A stretch of 64,000 nucleotides of DNA from Rubritalea squalenifaciens DSM 18772 (GCF_900141815.1 NZ_FQYR01000004.1:62001-126000); one strand, 5' to 3'. Counted from the stretch's first letter, positions 34,846 through 44,143 are shown. Notes: a model not told the origin generated them from the sequence alone. Translations and numbers: made by a program.

Positions 34846-37101
34846 TTAAAGTTTGCTGGTGAGGGTGATGCTTTCTCCGGCTTTGAGTGTCGCCACGAGC
34901 AGGCCGTCCTTTGTTTTTATCGGGCGTGAGCTCTGATAGGGCTCTTTGCCAAACGGGTTTCGTAAGTTGACTTGGCCGCCGTGTTTGGAGCTGATTGTCA
35001 CACTCTGGGTCATGCCGTCCTTGCGGGTGGCTGAGACTTTGAGTCCTCCCTCCGCGCGCAAGTCGCGGAAAGAGCAGTCCTTCCAGTCGGCAGGAACACT
35101 TGGGAAGATGCGGAGTGTTTCGCCCCAGCTCTGCAGGTACATTTCCTGAACGGCGTCCATAAAGAGGAAGTTCCCTTCCAGGGTAAAGGGGCGGTAGGTG
35201 AATCCGGAGAGACCGCTTTTAGTCTGGTCCCCATTGACGTGGAATCCATTGCGGGTCACGAAGGCTCTTTCGAAGTCGGTGAGCAGGCGTGCTGCATCCT
35301 CGGGGAATCCAGCCCTGGCTGCCAGAGAGGCAGCCCAGGTGAATGAATACCCGGTCCAGGCGGAGCTTCCGTTATCGATAAGCTGGCGGACTGAGTTGCG
35401 CACCAGTGCTTTTTGCTCAGGCCCTTGCTCGATGTTGAGGATGCCCAGCGGGTGGATGGCCAGTGTGTGGGAGAAATGGCGGTGGCTGTGGTCGAAAGGA
35501 ATGCCCTTGGCGACCTCGAGAGTCTGTGTCTCTGAGTCGACCTGGAGTGAGGGCATCTTGGCCAGGTAGCCAGCCCATTTCTGGGCGTCTTGCTTCTTGT
35601 CCAATTCCTCGGCCATTTCCTGTAGGGCGCCAAGTCCCCAGCTCAGTAGAGCTTGGTCGAAATTGGAATTGCCCTTGAGGTAGGCATTGAAGCTACCGTT
35701 GTTCCACTCCGGGCTGGTGGAGAGTTTCAGGTAGAGCTTGCCGTCTTTTTCATCGGTCAGCGCGATAACGGAGCTCATGATCTCGGCCAGCCATGGGTAG
35801 GCGGTTTTTTCTAGAAAGGCTCTATCCTGGCTTATCTTCCAGTGCTGGTAGAGGGCGTGGCCGTTCCAGAGTCCGGCAGTCATGGACATGGCGTATTGTG
35901 GCCAGCCGCCCATGGCCTGACCCTTGAGTGTCATCACACCGGGGACCATGGCGGTATCCAGACCGAAGAACTCTTTGCCGTACTTGCGGAACTGCTCCAT
36001 GCGGTCCACGTAGTAATTGATGTAGGACATGCCTGACTCCTCCAGGCCGGCAGCTTGCCAAGCCACGTAGTTCATTTGCGTATTGAGGTCGTTGTGGTAG
36101 TCGCCCTTCCAAGGTGGCAGGCTACCTTCGTCAGCTGTCCATACGCCTTGTAGGGGCATTGGTGGGGCATCGGCGCGACTGGCGGAGCCGTAGTAGTATT
36201 TGACCAGATTGTAGTGGTTTTGCAGGCGTGGCTTAGGGATGGAGACCTCTGATTGGTTGTAGAACTTGTCCCACCACTGCCTGTGCTCATCGAGCAATTC
36301 GTCCCAGCCTGTGGTGAGGCCGGCCATCGCGTATTTTCTGGCCAGCGCAAGGCTATGGCTGGACTCCTGGTTGGTCGTGATTGCGATGGCGGTCAGCAAA
36401 TGATCCTCTTGTTCCAGCCAGCGTACATAGAAGGTGTATTCCAGTCCTTCGGCAGTCTGCTGCGTGAAGAAGGCTTCGTTGGTACTGGTCTTGGTGTTTG
36501 GTGCTGGGTAGCCGAGCTTGTCGATGGACTGCGGGCGGATGAGGTTGAACTCCGTGCCCAGTGGCAGTTTCAGCAGGATGACTGGCTTCGTGGCAGAGAA
36601 GAAGGCCTGCGCCTGTTGTTTTTTGCCCAGATCTACAGTCGCCAGCGCCTTCTCGAATTCCAGATGGAAATTCTCCGCTGCGTTTCCCTCGGGGAGGGTC
36701 ATGACAAGGCGTGCTCCAGGGATCTTGGTCCAGGGGCTGCCGTTGTAGGTCTGGTCGAACAGACGGCTAAAAGTCTTACCGTCTTTGTTCTCGATCGATT
36801 CCAGCAAGGTCTGCAGGTTGCGCTTGGGGTCTTTGCTGGCTGCGTTGCCGCGCTCGTCCCATAGATCGCCTCGATCGAGTGAGAGGCGGAGCTCGCGTCC
36901 TTCGCCCCAGAGTAGACCGCCGGTCAGGCCGTTACCGAGTGGTAGCGCGTTGTCCCAGCGCTGAATGGGGGCAGGAAGGCTCATGGAGTCTTCTCTGAGT
37001 GTGTCCTGGATGCGTTCGGGGCTGGTTTGCATACTTTCTGCGTTCAGTGGTAGGGTGCAGAGAACACCGGCCAAGGAATATGTCGAAATCGCTTTAAGCA
37101 T
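34846..37101 (-). CDS. GH95-family glycoside hydrolase (alpha-L-fucosidase-like)
   Basis: 751 residues from the ATG at 37101, which begins a signal peptide (MLKAISTYSLAGVLCTLPLNAES). The frame stays open for another kilobase upstream, but that part is antisense to pheS. GH95 features: PIQRWDNALPLGNGLTGGLLWG (N-terminal beta domain), then the (alpha/alpha)6 barrel segments PLQGVWTADEGSLPPWKGDYHNDLNTQMNYV, GGWPQYAMSMTAGLWNGHALYQHW and LSTSPEWNNGSFN, and a C-terminal DHSHRHFSHTLAIHPL with GWSFTWAA-like GYSFTWAASLAA. Members remove alpha-1,2-fucose or L-galactose from glycans. Exact sugar unknown. Confidence 0.87.
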   Translation of the reverse strand: MLKAISTYSLAGVLCTLPLNAESMQTSPERIQDTLREDSMSLPAPIQRWDNALPLGNGLTGGLLWGEGRELRLSLDRGDLWDERGNAASKDPKRNLQTLLESIENKDGKTFSRLFDQTYNGSPWTKIPGARLVMTLPEGNAAENFHLEFEKALATVDLGKKQQAQAFFSATKPVILLKLPLGTEFNLIRPQSIDKLGYPAPNTKTSTNEAFFTQQTAEGLEYTFYVRWLEQEDHLLTAIAITTNQESSHSLALARKYAMAGLTTGWDELLDEHRQWWDKFYNQSEVSIPKPRLQNHYNLVKYYYGSASRADAPPMPLQGVWTADEGSLPPWKGDYHNDLNTQMNYVAWQAAGLEESGMSYINYYVDRMEQFRKYGKEFFGLDTAMVPGVMTLKGQAMGGWPQYAMSMTAGLWNGHALYQHWKISQDRAFLEKTAYPWLAEIMSSVIALTDEKDGKLYLKLSTSPEWNNGSFNAYLKGNSNFDQALLSWGLGALQEMAEELDKKQDAQKWAGYLAKMPSLQVDSETQTLEVAKGIPFDHSHRHFSHTLAIHPLGILNIEQGPEQKALVRNSVRQLIDNGSSAWTGYSFTWAASLAARAGFPEDAARLLTDFERAFVTRNGFHVNGDQTKSGLSGFTYRPFTLEGNFLFMDAVQEMYLQSWGETLRIFPSVPADWKDCSFRDLRAEGGLKVSATRKDGMTQSVTISSKHGGQVNLRNPFGKEPYQSSRPIKTKDGLLVATLKAGESITLTSKL

Positions 37102-37305
37102 AAGATGTCGTGCTTGTTGTGTTCCTTCTTTACCCTCAGGGGGGTGGGATTCTTTCGAGGTTGTGCAAAATATTTTGCATGGATGCGCTGGCTCTAAATC
37201 ATGAGTCAAAGTCGGGGGGAGGCCGCGTGTGAGGTGAATGCATGGGAGTAGAGGGTTTAAATCAGTGGACTTTGGCGGGGATTTGTGGCAAGGCACAAGG
37301 CGTCC

Positions 37306-38322
37306 ATGAAAGAGCAGATTGAAACCATTCAGGCTGATGCGCTGGCTGCGGTAGCAGCGGCTACAGATGAGAGATCTCTTGATGATGCCCGCGTGGCTTT
37401 CCTTGGGAAAAAGGGAAGCCTCACCCTGGCGTCCGCAGGTATGAAAGACCTGCCAAATGACCAGAAGCCTATCATGGGCCAGGCGCTCAATGTGGCGCGC
37501 ACCGCGATCACCCAGGCGATCGACGAGAAAAAAGCCGCTCTTGAGTCTGAGGCTGACAAGAAGTCTGTCGAGGGTATTGACCTGACTCTTCCCGGCCGTG
37601 AGCTTCTTCAGGGTGGCTTGCACCCGCTGACGCTGGTGAAAGACCGCGCCGTTTCCATTCTCCGCCGCATGGGCTTCGCGCTCGCAGACGGTCCTGAGAT
37701 CGAGACCGAGTACCACTGCTTTGATGCGCTGAATACTCCGGACGATCACCCGGCACGTAACGAGAAGGATACTTTCTATTTCGATAGCGGCAAGCTGCTG
37801 CGCACCCACACCTCTAGCGTGCAGATCCGCACCATGGAGAAGGCTAGCGCGCCAGTCCGCATCATCGCCCCGGGCTCCGCCTACCGCCGCGATGAGATCG
37901 ATGCCACCCACCTTTCCGTCTTCAACCAGCTCGAAGGTCTCTACGTGGACAAAGATGTGAAGCTGGGCGATCTGAAAGGAACGCTGGAATATTTCCTCCG
38001 CGCCATGTTCGGCACGGACACCGAGGTGCGCTTCCGCCCTCACTTCTTCCCATTCACCGAGCCTAGCTTCGAGATCGACGTGAAGCTTCACGTGAAGGGG
38101 CAGGAGCCAAAATGGATCGAGGTCGCTGGCTGCGGCATGGTGGATCCGGCTGTGTTCTCCTCCGTGAGTGAGCAGCGCAAGGATGATGCCTTTGATCCTG
38201 AGAACGTGACAGGCTTTGCCTTCGGTATGGGGATTGATCGCCTTGCGATGATCCAGTACGGCATCAAGGACATCCGTCTGCTGATCGAGAATGATGCGCG
38301 CTTCCTCCAGCAGTTTGCCTGA
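37306..38322 (+). CDS. pheS: Phenylalanyl-tRNA synthetase alpha subunit
   Basis: 338 residues from the ATG at 37306 (an upstream GTG adds seven residues). Charges tRNA-Phe with phenylalanine as an alpha2-beta2 tetramer with PheT. Class II motifs are clear: ARVAFLGKKGSLT, GGLHPLTLVKDRAVSI, GPEIETEYHCFDALNTPDDHPAR, LLRTHTSSVQIRTM (motif 2 area), FRPHFFPFTEPSFEIDV and GFAFGMGIDRLAMI (motif 3). In most bacteria pheT follows at once; here 3 kb of accessory genes separate them. Confidence 0.96.
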   Translation: MKEQIETIQADALAAVAAATDERSLDDARVAFLGKKGSLTLASAGMKDLPNDQKPIMGQALNVARTAITQAIDEKKAALESEADKKSVEGIDLTLPGRELLQGGLHPLTLVKDRAVSILRRMGFALADGPEIETEYHCFDALNTPDDHPARNEKDTFYFDSGKLLRTHTSSVQIRTMEKASAPVRIIAPGSAYRRDEIDATHLSVFNQLEGLYVDKDVKLGDLKGTLEYFLRAMFGTDTEVRFRPHFFPFTEPSFEIDVKLHVKGQEPKWIEVAGCGMVDPAVFSSVSEQRKDDAFDPENVTGFAFGMGIDRLAMIQYGIKDIRLLIENDARFLQQFA

Positions 38323-38403
38323 TTTTGCCAGCCGGGGTGACGATTTGCGCGCCCCGAAGGCCTGACTTTACATGTGACGGAGAAGTTGTAAGATTTTTCT
38401 GTA

Positions 38404-38745
38404 ATGACCGAGAAAGGTTCCCTCCAAGAAATTCTGGCGAAGAAGAAAGCCGGGTTGAGACGCATGCAGGCGCGCCAAAGCCGTGTGCATGGAAGGATTG
38501 CGGACTATATTGAGCAGCATCCCAATTGCATCAAAGAGGCGATGAGCGTGGTCAAGCAGCGTCTTGCTGGCCCGGATCGCTGCAATGCCGTGACCCGGGA
38601 ATGGGAATTGATCCTGCAGACCTGGGGGCTGGAGAGGATTATCGCGATTTTCCGGGATCAAGATCCTGTGACAGATCAGTTACGCGCTTGTTCTCCCTTT
38701 GTTTTTCCCGCTGACTATGACGGCGCCGATGCAAAACGCTCGTGA
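38404..38745 (+). CDS. Small helical protein preceding a nucleotidyltransferase
   Basis: 113 residues, basic and helical (SLQEILAKKKAGLRRMQARQSRVHGRI, then IKEAMSVVKQRLAGPDRCNAVTREWELIL). No family recognised. It starts 81 bases after pheS, and its last 17 bases overlap the start of the nucleotidyltransferase gene, so the two are translationally coupled. Small coupled upstream genes before a DUF6036/AbiEii-like nucleotidyltransferase often encode antitoxins or repressors. That role is inferred from position. Confidence 0.6.
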   Translation: MTEKGSLQEILAKKKAGLRRMQARQSRVHGRIADYIEQHPNCIKEAMSVVKQRLAGPDRCNAVTREWELILQTWGLERIIAIFRDQDPVTDQLRACSPFVFPADYDGADAKRS

Positions 38746-39286
38746 ACTATTCGAAAGCGACCTGAAGATCGCCCTGCAAGCCGCTTCCAAGGCTTATGAC
38801 CGCAAGCGCTTCGTGGTGGTCGGCTCCGCCTCGATCCTCGCTTCTCATCCTGATGCCCCCGGATACCTCCGCCTCTCCGCGGATATCGACATGTTTCCCA
38901 TCCGCCGCCTGAAGACAGAAACCTTCAAGCCGGGCGATGAAAAGGTGGGGCAGTACTCCCAGTTCGAAGTCGAGCACGACTTCTATGTGGAGCGCGTGGG
39001 CGACTGGACCATGCTGAGTCAGCCGGAGGGCTGGCTGGAGCGCTGTGTGAAGTACGCCATTGGAGAGATCGAAGGCCACTGCCTGCACCCGCTCGACCTT
39101 GCCTACAACAAGACCGAGGCCGGCCGTGAGAAAGACATCCTCTTCGTCGCCGGCATGATCAACGAAGGGATCATCACCTCCGCTGACCTGGAAAAGTTCA
39201 TCCATAACGGCTGCCCACACCCAGAGCTGCTAGAAGGCGTGCTCAAGAACTACGCCTTGGTGAAGGAGAGGTTGAGGACGAGTTAG
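38729..39286 (+). CDS. Nucleotidyltransferase-fold protein (DUF6036/AbiEii-like)
   Basis: 185 residues from the ATG at 38729, preferred over an upstream start that lies deep in the previous gene. The Pol-beta nucleotidyltransferase core is visible: FVVVGSASILASHP followed by RLSADIDMFPI (Gly-Ser, then Asp-x-Asp after ~20 residues). The C-terminal helical part (DLAYNKTEAGREKDILFVAGMINEGIIT) follows the pattern of AbiEii and DUF6036 proteins, some of which are toxins that modify tRNA 3' ends. Coupled to the preceding small gene. Probably half of a toxin-antitoxin or abortive-infection module. Confidence 0.72.
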   Translation: MQNARELFESDLKIALQAASKAYDRKRFVVVGSASILASHPDAPGYLRLSADIDMFPIRRLKTETFKPGDEKVGQYSQFEVEHDFYVERVGDWTMLSQPEGWLERCVKYAIGEIEGHCLHPLDLAYNKTEAGREKDILFVAGMINEGIITSADLEKFIHNGCPHPELLEGVLKNYALVKERLRTS

Positions 39287-39349
39287 GTTTCGACTGCGGA
39301 TTTTTCGATCTGGATAGTCTTTTGAAATGTGTATTAATACCGCTTCAAG

Positions 39350-40429
39350 ATGTTTAGAGATCTAACTGAGTATCGTAATAATCGTGGCCTGTGGGGTGAA
39401 TTGGCATATGTTGAAGCTAAGTCTGATGATAGAGCTAGGCATGATGGCAATGAAAAGAATAGATATAAGGTTCTATTGCAGCTTCAGTACGATAGGCGAG
39501 TAGAGGATTCTGAGTTTATAAGATTCTTGTTTGATGAAGAGATTTTAGCGCGTCGCAAGGATAGCTTTCAGGGGATCGGCGAAGCTTTGTGGTTAGTGGC
39601 TACAATGGCACTTGAGTTTGGTGATCCTGCTGATGTTGGGCGGTTTATAAAAGCTAAGATCGCAAATTTTGATACTCATTGCGGATTTGATATCGAGTTT
39701 GCTTTCCATACGCTAAGGGAGAAAACCAATGATTATGTGGCAAAAGAGTTTCCTGATCTATTGGAAGCGATAGATGACTATAAATATGAAGAGTATGCCG
39801 ATGGGCTTGATGAGTGGTGGGACCGTATGAAGAGCCAGTATCCTCGATCGGAAAATGAGGAAGAGGCTATCACGCTCTACGAAAGGTATTTGTACTTTGG
39901 TAACCTCCCTCTAGCTCGTAAATATCTAGAACAGTGGGAAAAAGCTGAGCCTGAATCGGCTGCTAAAAACAACTTCCTAATGCATGCATATAAAGCTTTG
40001 GGGGAGTATGAGAAGGTTGCAGGTTATCAGTTAAAGAAGTTAGACGGCAGTGAAAGCCATTGGGATAGAACCAGCGTTTATGGGAACCTCATCTCCACCT
40101 GTCTTAGCTCAGGCGATTATGATTCAGCCTATGAGTACGTGTTAAAAGTTGATGAAGAGCTTGGTCTGTTTGATGAGTGGCAGGGTATTGGCCTTGGCAG
40201 AATGACCATTGAGGTGCTGTTTGAATTCTCAGTCGGAGTGGATAATGAGGAGAGGGCAGCTCAATCCTTTAAGATTGCACACAAGTGGACCAAGCAAGTA
40301 GGTGGTCTACACCTGAATGCTCTGAAGAAAGGCTATACCGCTGCAAAACGCTCCGCTTCGTTTATTACAGTTAGGAGGTATTCTAAACTGATTAAACAAG
40401 AACAGGACAGGATTGATGCGATGCTGTGA
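39350..40429 (+). CDS. Hypothetical TPR-like helical protein
   Basis: 359 residues, all helical, with degenerate tetratricopeptide pairs in the second half (AITLYERYLYFGNLPLARKYLEQWEK, NNFLMHAYKALGEYEKVAGYQLKKL, LISTCLSSGDYDSAYEYVLKVDE). Rich in Glu, Asp, Tyr and Lys; the DNA is more AT-rich than pheS and pheT on either side, which suggests recent arrival. It ends three bases before the convergent DUF6899 gene. No function proposed. Confidence 0.6.
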   Translation: MFRDLTEYRNNRGLWGELAYVEAKSDDRARHDGNEKNRYKVLLQLQYDRRVEDSEFIRFLFDEEILARRKDSFQGIGEALWLVATMALEFGDPADVGRFIKAKIANFDTHCGFDIEFAFHTLREKTNDYVAKEFPDLLEAIDDYKYEEYADGLDEWWDRMKSQYPRSENEEEAITLYERYLYFGNLPLARKYLEQWEKAEPESAAKNNFLMHAYKALGEYEKVAGYQLKKLDGSESHWDRTSVYGNLISTCLSSGDYDSAYEYVLKVDEELGLFDEWQGIGLGRMTIEVLFEFSVGVDNEERAAQSFKIAHKWTKQVGGLHLNALKKGYTAAKRSASFITVRRYSKLIKQEQDRIDAML

Positions 40430-40431
40430 TC

Positions 40432-40689
40432 CTACTTCAGCACCTCATACACATCACCGGACTCCGCGATCTTTGAGTCTTCATAGGGAGCAGCCAGACG
40501 GCGGTACACTTCCAGCTTGGCGCATTCCAGGACGCCCACGACCTCATTGATGTGTGTGTAGCGCAGGCCGCCTTTCTGAATGAGGTAGGCATCCACGAGT
40601 TTGGAAATAGCGTAGTTCAATTCCCCGGCGTTCTGCGGTGCATCCCCGGCATCAATGGCCGGACGTCTGTCAGTGTCAATATATGGCAT
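40432..40689 (-). CDS. DUF6899-like small protein
   Basis: 85 residues. Matches a small family I recall as DUF6899: MPYID at the start, [16 protein letters not shown] in the middle, and [36 protein letters not shown] at the end, the well conserved part. Members are common in phages and accessory islands; their role is unknown. Gene density and position between pheS and pheT fit an island. Confidence 0.65.
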   Translation of the reverse strand: MPYIDTDRRPAIDAGDAPQNAGELNYAISKLVDAYLIQKGGLRYTHINEVVGVLECAKLEVYRRLAAPYEDSKIAESGDVYEVLK

Positions 40690-40800
40690 GGTGATTAGAC
40701 TAGAGAGCCGCAGTTTCGGTGTCTAACTCGATTTTCCTGATTGCTTCAAATTGGTGTGTTGGTTGGTGTTTGCGATAAGCGCAAATAGTTGTTGGTCTAT

Positions 40801-40891
40801 TTGCGAGGTGAGCACATAGTGTGTCGGTGATCGGTGGCATCAAGTGCAAGGAAGCTAAGCCATGGAGGTTGAAATCTGCGACTACCACTAG
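40801..40891 (+). pseudogene. Relic of a higB-type toxin gene
   Basis: The last codons read EVEICDYH then TAG at 40889-40891, the hallmark C-terminus of HigB/RelE-like toxins. Reading back, AAGGAAGCTAAGCCATGG gives K-E-A-K-P-W in another frame, and upstream fragments resemble the family's W-R-I stretch, so at least one deletion and several losses have hit the gene. It lies 36 bases before the higA antitoxin gene, where higB belongs. The toxin is therefore dead and the antitoxin is an orphan. Exact left end is uncertain. Confidence 0.6.
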
Positions 40892-40927
40892 CCTTGGTTA
40901 CCTCAAAATAACGAACCGAACAAAGCA

Positions 40928-41224
40928 ATGAGCACAAAATTATCTGAACCAAAGCCCGGCGAAGTCTTGCAACTTGAGTTCTTGGAGCCGATGGAGATTA
41001 GCCAGTACAAGCTGGCGAAAGCTGTCGGAGTGCCTCACAGCCGCATCACGCGTCTGGTGAAAGGCGAGGTGGCTGTCACTGTAGATACGGCACTGCGTTT
41101 TGCACGCTACTTTGGTACTACCGCGCAATTCTGGCTTAACCTTCAGAATAATTACGACCTGCGCACGGTAGGCGAGGAAAAGAAAAGCGAGATCGAGCAT
41201 ATCCAGCCCGTGAGTGCGGCATAG
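40928..41224 (+). CDS. higA: HigA-family antitoxin (XRE HTH)
   Basis: 98 residues. Classic HigA/VapI addiction antidote: PKPGEVLQLEFLEPMEISQYKLAKAVGVPHSRITRLVKGEVAVTVDTALRFARYFGTTAQFWLNLQNNYDL, an XRE helix-turn-helix with the FGTTAQFWLNLQ tail of the family. It should bind HigB and repress its own promoter. Its toxin partner upstream is broken. It is intact and may persist as a repressor or as protection against related toxins. Confidence 0.9.
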   Translation: MSTKLSEPKPGEVLQLEFLEPMEISQYKLAKAVGVPHSRITRLVKGEVAVTVDTALRFARYFGTTAQFWLNLQNNYDLRTVGEEKKSEIEHIQPVSAA

Positions 41225-41394
41225 CACCGGATGCATTGGCCGGTGCCGGGGTGGGTAGCTCGCTTTGCGAGCGGTGAATGTGTACCGCTGAAGGATTGAC
41301 ATTTTGGGGGTTCTGTTACAGGGAACTTGAGGCAAAATCCGGGACGCGGCTGTGTTTCGGAGCTCAAGTTTTCAGATATACCAAGCTATTTACC

Positions 41395-43800
41395 ATGAAC
41401 GTTTCATTCAACTGGCTCAACGATCATCTCGACCTCAGCGACTACAGCATCCAGCAGCTCGATGACCTGCTTACCTTTGCTGGTGTGGAGGTGGAGGGGA
41501 TTTCCGCTTCAGGAGTACCATCCGACAAGATCGTCGTCGCCCAGGTGAAGGAGGCTGTTCAGCATCCGGACGCCGACAAACTCAAGGTTTGCAAGGTGGA
41601 TGCGGGTGAAGGCGAGCTGCGCCAGATCGTTTGTGGTGCCAAGAACTACAAGGTAGGGGACAAGGTGCCATGCGCGCTTCCTGGTGCCGACCTTGGTGGT
41701 GGCTTTGTGATCAAAGAAGGCAAGCTGCGCGGCGTGGAGTCCCTCGGTATGCTCTGCGCTGCTGGTGAGATCGGTCTGATCGACATGGAAGACGGCCTGA
41801 TGATCCTTCCAGAGGACTACGAGATTGGTAAGCCGCTCGTAGAGATCTTCTCCAGTGACACGATCATTGAAGTGGAGGTCACCCCGAACCGTCCGGACCT
41901 TCTCAGCCACACAGGCATGGCCCGCGAGCTCTCCGCTCTGACTGGTAAAGAGCGCAAGCCCTTCGAAATCCCAAGCGCCGGTACGGCTGCCGCTGGTGAT
42001 TTCATCAAGATTTCCGCAGCGGACCGCTGCCCTTACTACACCGGAGTGAAGATCTCCGGCGTAAAAGTCGGCGACAGCCCGGAGTGGCTGAAGACCAAGC
42101 TGGAAGCCATCGGCCTGAAGCCGATCAACAACGTGGTGGACATCACCAACTACGTCCTGCACGAGCTTGGTCACCCGCTGCACGCTTTCGACGCGGCCAA
42201 GATTTCCGGCAATCTCGACATCCGTCTCGCCAAGGACGGTGAAGAGTTCAACGCTCTCGACGGCGGCAAGCTCAAGCTTACCGAAGACGACCTCCTTATT
42301 TCCGATGACGCAGGCAATGCCCTTGCTCTGGGCGGTATCATGGGAGGTGAAGACTCTGGCGTGAACGAGGCGACCACCGACATCGTTCTGGAGTCTGCTT
42401 ACTTCACGCCTTCCTTCATCCGCCGCAGCTCACGCCGCACCGCACTCAGCTCTGATTCTTCCTACCGTTTCGAGCGTGGCTCTGATCCACAGAGTGTGCT
42501 CGCCGCTTCCGCACTCGCCGCCAAGCTGATCGTGGAAGTCGCTGGTGGTACGATCGAAGGAGACACTCTCATTGCTGGCGAGGCTCCAGTTCTTACCGCC
42601 CCAGTGAAGCTTGACATCGCCAAGCTTGAGCAGCTCATGGGTGGCAGCATCACGCTCGATGAAGCCAAGTCCATCCTCACCAAGCTCGGCCTCACCGAAG
42701 GTGCGAACGACGAATGGGAGATCCCTTCCTTCCGTCTCGATCTCGTGCGTCACATCGACTTGGTGGAAGAGATTGCCCGTGTGCACGGCCTCGATAAAGT
42801 GGAGTCCCGTTTCCTCGGTTCCTATGTGGAGGAGAGCGACGTGGACAAAGCCTACGATTTCCAGATGAAGGTGAAGCAGCAGCTGGCTGCGCTCGGTTTC
42901 TACGAGGCACAGACCATCAAGCTGATCGCTGAGTCTTCCAACGACAACACCGTCGCCCAGATGAAGGACGCACTTCCATTACGTCCTCTCATGGATGGTG
43001 ATCTGATCAAGGTGGCGCTTCCGCTTTCCGAAGACCACGCCGTCATGCGTCCGAGCCTGGTGCCGGGTCTCGTGGCTGTGGCTGCCCGTAATATCCGTCA
43101 GGGTAAAAAGGCTCTGCGCTTCTTCGAAATGGGTCGCCAGTTCCGCAATGCAGGTGGCGGCAAGGCCAAGGACCTGGAGAGCGATTCCGTAGCCATCCTG
43201 ATTTCCGGTGACAAGGCTCCGATCCACTGGAGCAAGAAGCAGCCGGATGTGACCGATCTCTACGATCTCAAGGCGGTGATTTCAGCGCTTCTCCCTCAGG
43301 CTAAGATCCAGCTTAAGAAGCAGGATCGTGAAGGCTACATCCTTTGCGCCAATGTTCTGGCAGACGACAAGCCGATCGGTGCATTCGCCCAGCTCAGCCC
43401 GGCACGCTGCCGTGAGCTCGATTCCACCAAGCCGATCTATGTGGCCGAGCTTGAGCTCGCCAAGCTTCAGCAGCTTGCCAGCGGTCTGGATAAGGTGGAA
43501 GACCTTCCTCACTTCCCAGGCTCCAGCCGTGATGCCGCAATGGAGGCTCCAGCGACTCTCGAGAACGCCGCCATCGAGCAGGCCATCAAGAAGCACAACG
43601 AAATGCTGCTGGTGGACTACCACTGCTTCGACGTCTTCACCGACCCGACAGGGGAGAAGCTCGCCGCGGACAAGAAATCCATCGCCTACAGCTTTCTCTA
43701 TCGCTCGCCTGACCGCACGCTCAAGGCCAAGGAGGTCGATGAGGCGCACCAGAAGCTGCTCGATACCCTGCAGAAGAAGCTCGGTGTCAGCTATCGCTAA
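41395..43800 (+). CDS. pheT: Phenylalanyl-tRNA synthetase beta subunit
   Basis: 801 residues from the ATG at 41395; an in-frame upstream ATG adds 39 unrelated residues. Begins MNVSFNWLNDHLDL, then the tRNA-binding EMAP/OB domain (VAQVKEAVQHPDADKLKVCKVDAGEGELRQIVCGAKNY), B3/B4 editing domain (VVDITNYVLHELGHPLHAFDAAKI), B5 (GGSITLDEAKSILTKLGL), catalytic-like core (LRPLMDGDLIKVALPLSEDHAVMRPSLVPGLV) and the C-terminal ferredoxin-like anticodon-binding domain (FPGSSRDAAMEAPATL, ending VDEAHQKLLDTLQKKLGVSYR). Separated from pheS by 3 kb, so it must have its own promoter. Confidence 0.96.
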   Translation: MNVSFNWLNDHLDLSDYSIQQLDDLLTFAGVEVEGISASGVPSDKIVVAQVKEAVQHPDADKLKVCKVDAGEGELRQIVCGAKNYKVGDKVPCALPGADLGGGFVIKEGKLRGVESLGMLCAAGEIGLIDMEDGLMILPEDYEIGKPLVEIFSSDTIIEVEVTPNRPDLLSHTGMARELSALTGKERKPFEIPSAGTAAAGDFIKISAADRCPYYTGVKISGVKVGDSPEWLKTKLEAIGLKPINNVVDITNYVLHELGHPLHAFDAAKISGNLDIRLAKDGEEFNALDGGKLKLTEDDLLISDDAGNALALGGIMGGEDSGVNEATTDIVLESAYFTPSFIRRSSRRTALSSDSSYRFERGSDPQSVLAASALAAKLIVEVAGGTIEGDTLIAGEAPVLTAPVKLDIAKLEQLMGGSITLDEAKSILTKLGLTEGANDEWEIPSFRLDLVRHIDLVEEIARVHGLDKVESRFLGSYVEESDVDKAYDFQMKVKQQLAALGFYEAQTIKLIAESSNDNTVAQMKDALPLRPLMDGDLIKVALPLSEDHAVMRPSLVPGLVAVAARNIRQGKKALRFFEMGRQFRNAGGGKAKDLESDSVAILISGDKAPIHWSKKQPDVTDLYDLKAVISALLPQAKIQLKKQDREGYILCANVLADDKPIGAFAQLSPARCRELDSTKPIYVAELELAKLQQLASGLDKVEDLPHFPGSSRDAAMEAPATLENAAIEQAIKKHNEMLLVDYHCFDVFTDPTGEKLAADKKSIAYSFLYRSPDRTLKAKEVDEAHQKLLDTLQKKLGVSYR

Positions 43801-43827
43801 ATGCGCGTATTTTATTAAGTAGTCTTA

Positions 43828-43875
43828 AAGGACCCGGACTTTGCCCTTGGCAGATTCCGGGTCCTTCATTTTCGT
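43828..43875 (+). terminator. Terminator after pheT
   Basis: AAGGACCCGGA (43828-43838) pairs with TCCGGGTCCTT (43856-43866), then CATTTTC. The remaining stretch to the NrdR boxes (43876-44143) contains only a small hairpin, GCCCATGAA-TGC-TTCATTTTTGGGC near 44070, and no gene. Confidence 0.75.
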
Positions 43876-44143
43876 GATTTGGTCTCAAAAGGGTATAAAA
43901 TTTTTAAGCCCAATCTATGGGTTGCGGAAGGTGGGTAGCGAGGCGAATTTTGAGCAGAGGATGGAATTTTTTAAAATTTTAAGGAGGTGGATTTGCTCTA
44001 ACAAAGCTGAGATTTTTTTTAAGGCCCAAGACTGCCGATAAGTGTCGTTTTGGACATACGAACTAAATGCCCATGAATGCTTCATTTTTGGGCGATTTAC
44101 GCTGATTAGTGGGACAGCTTGGAAATCTGTACAATTTAAACAT

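Noticed and set aside
37102..38091. Upstream extension of the GH95 gene
   Set aside because: The frame stays open but is antisense to pheS. The GH95 signal peptide starts at 37101.
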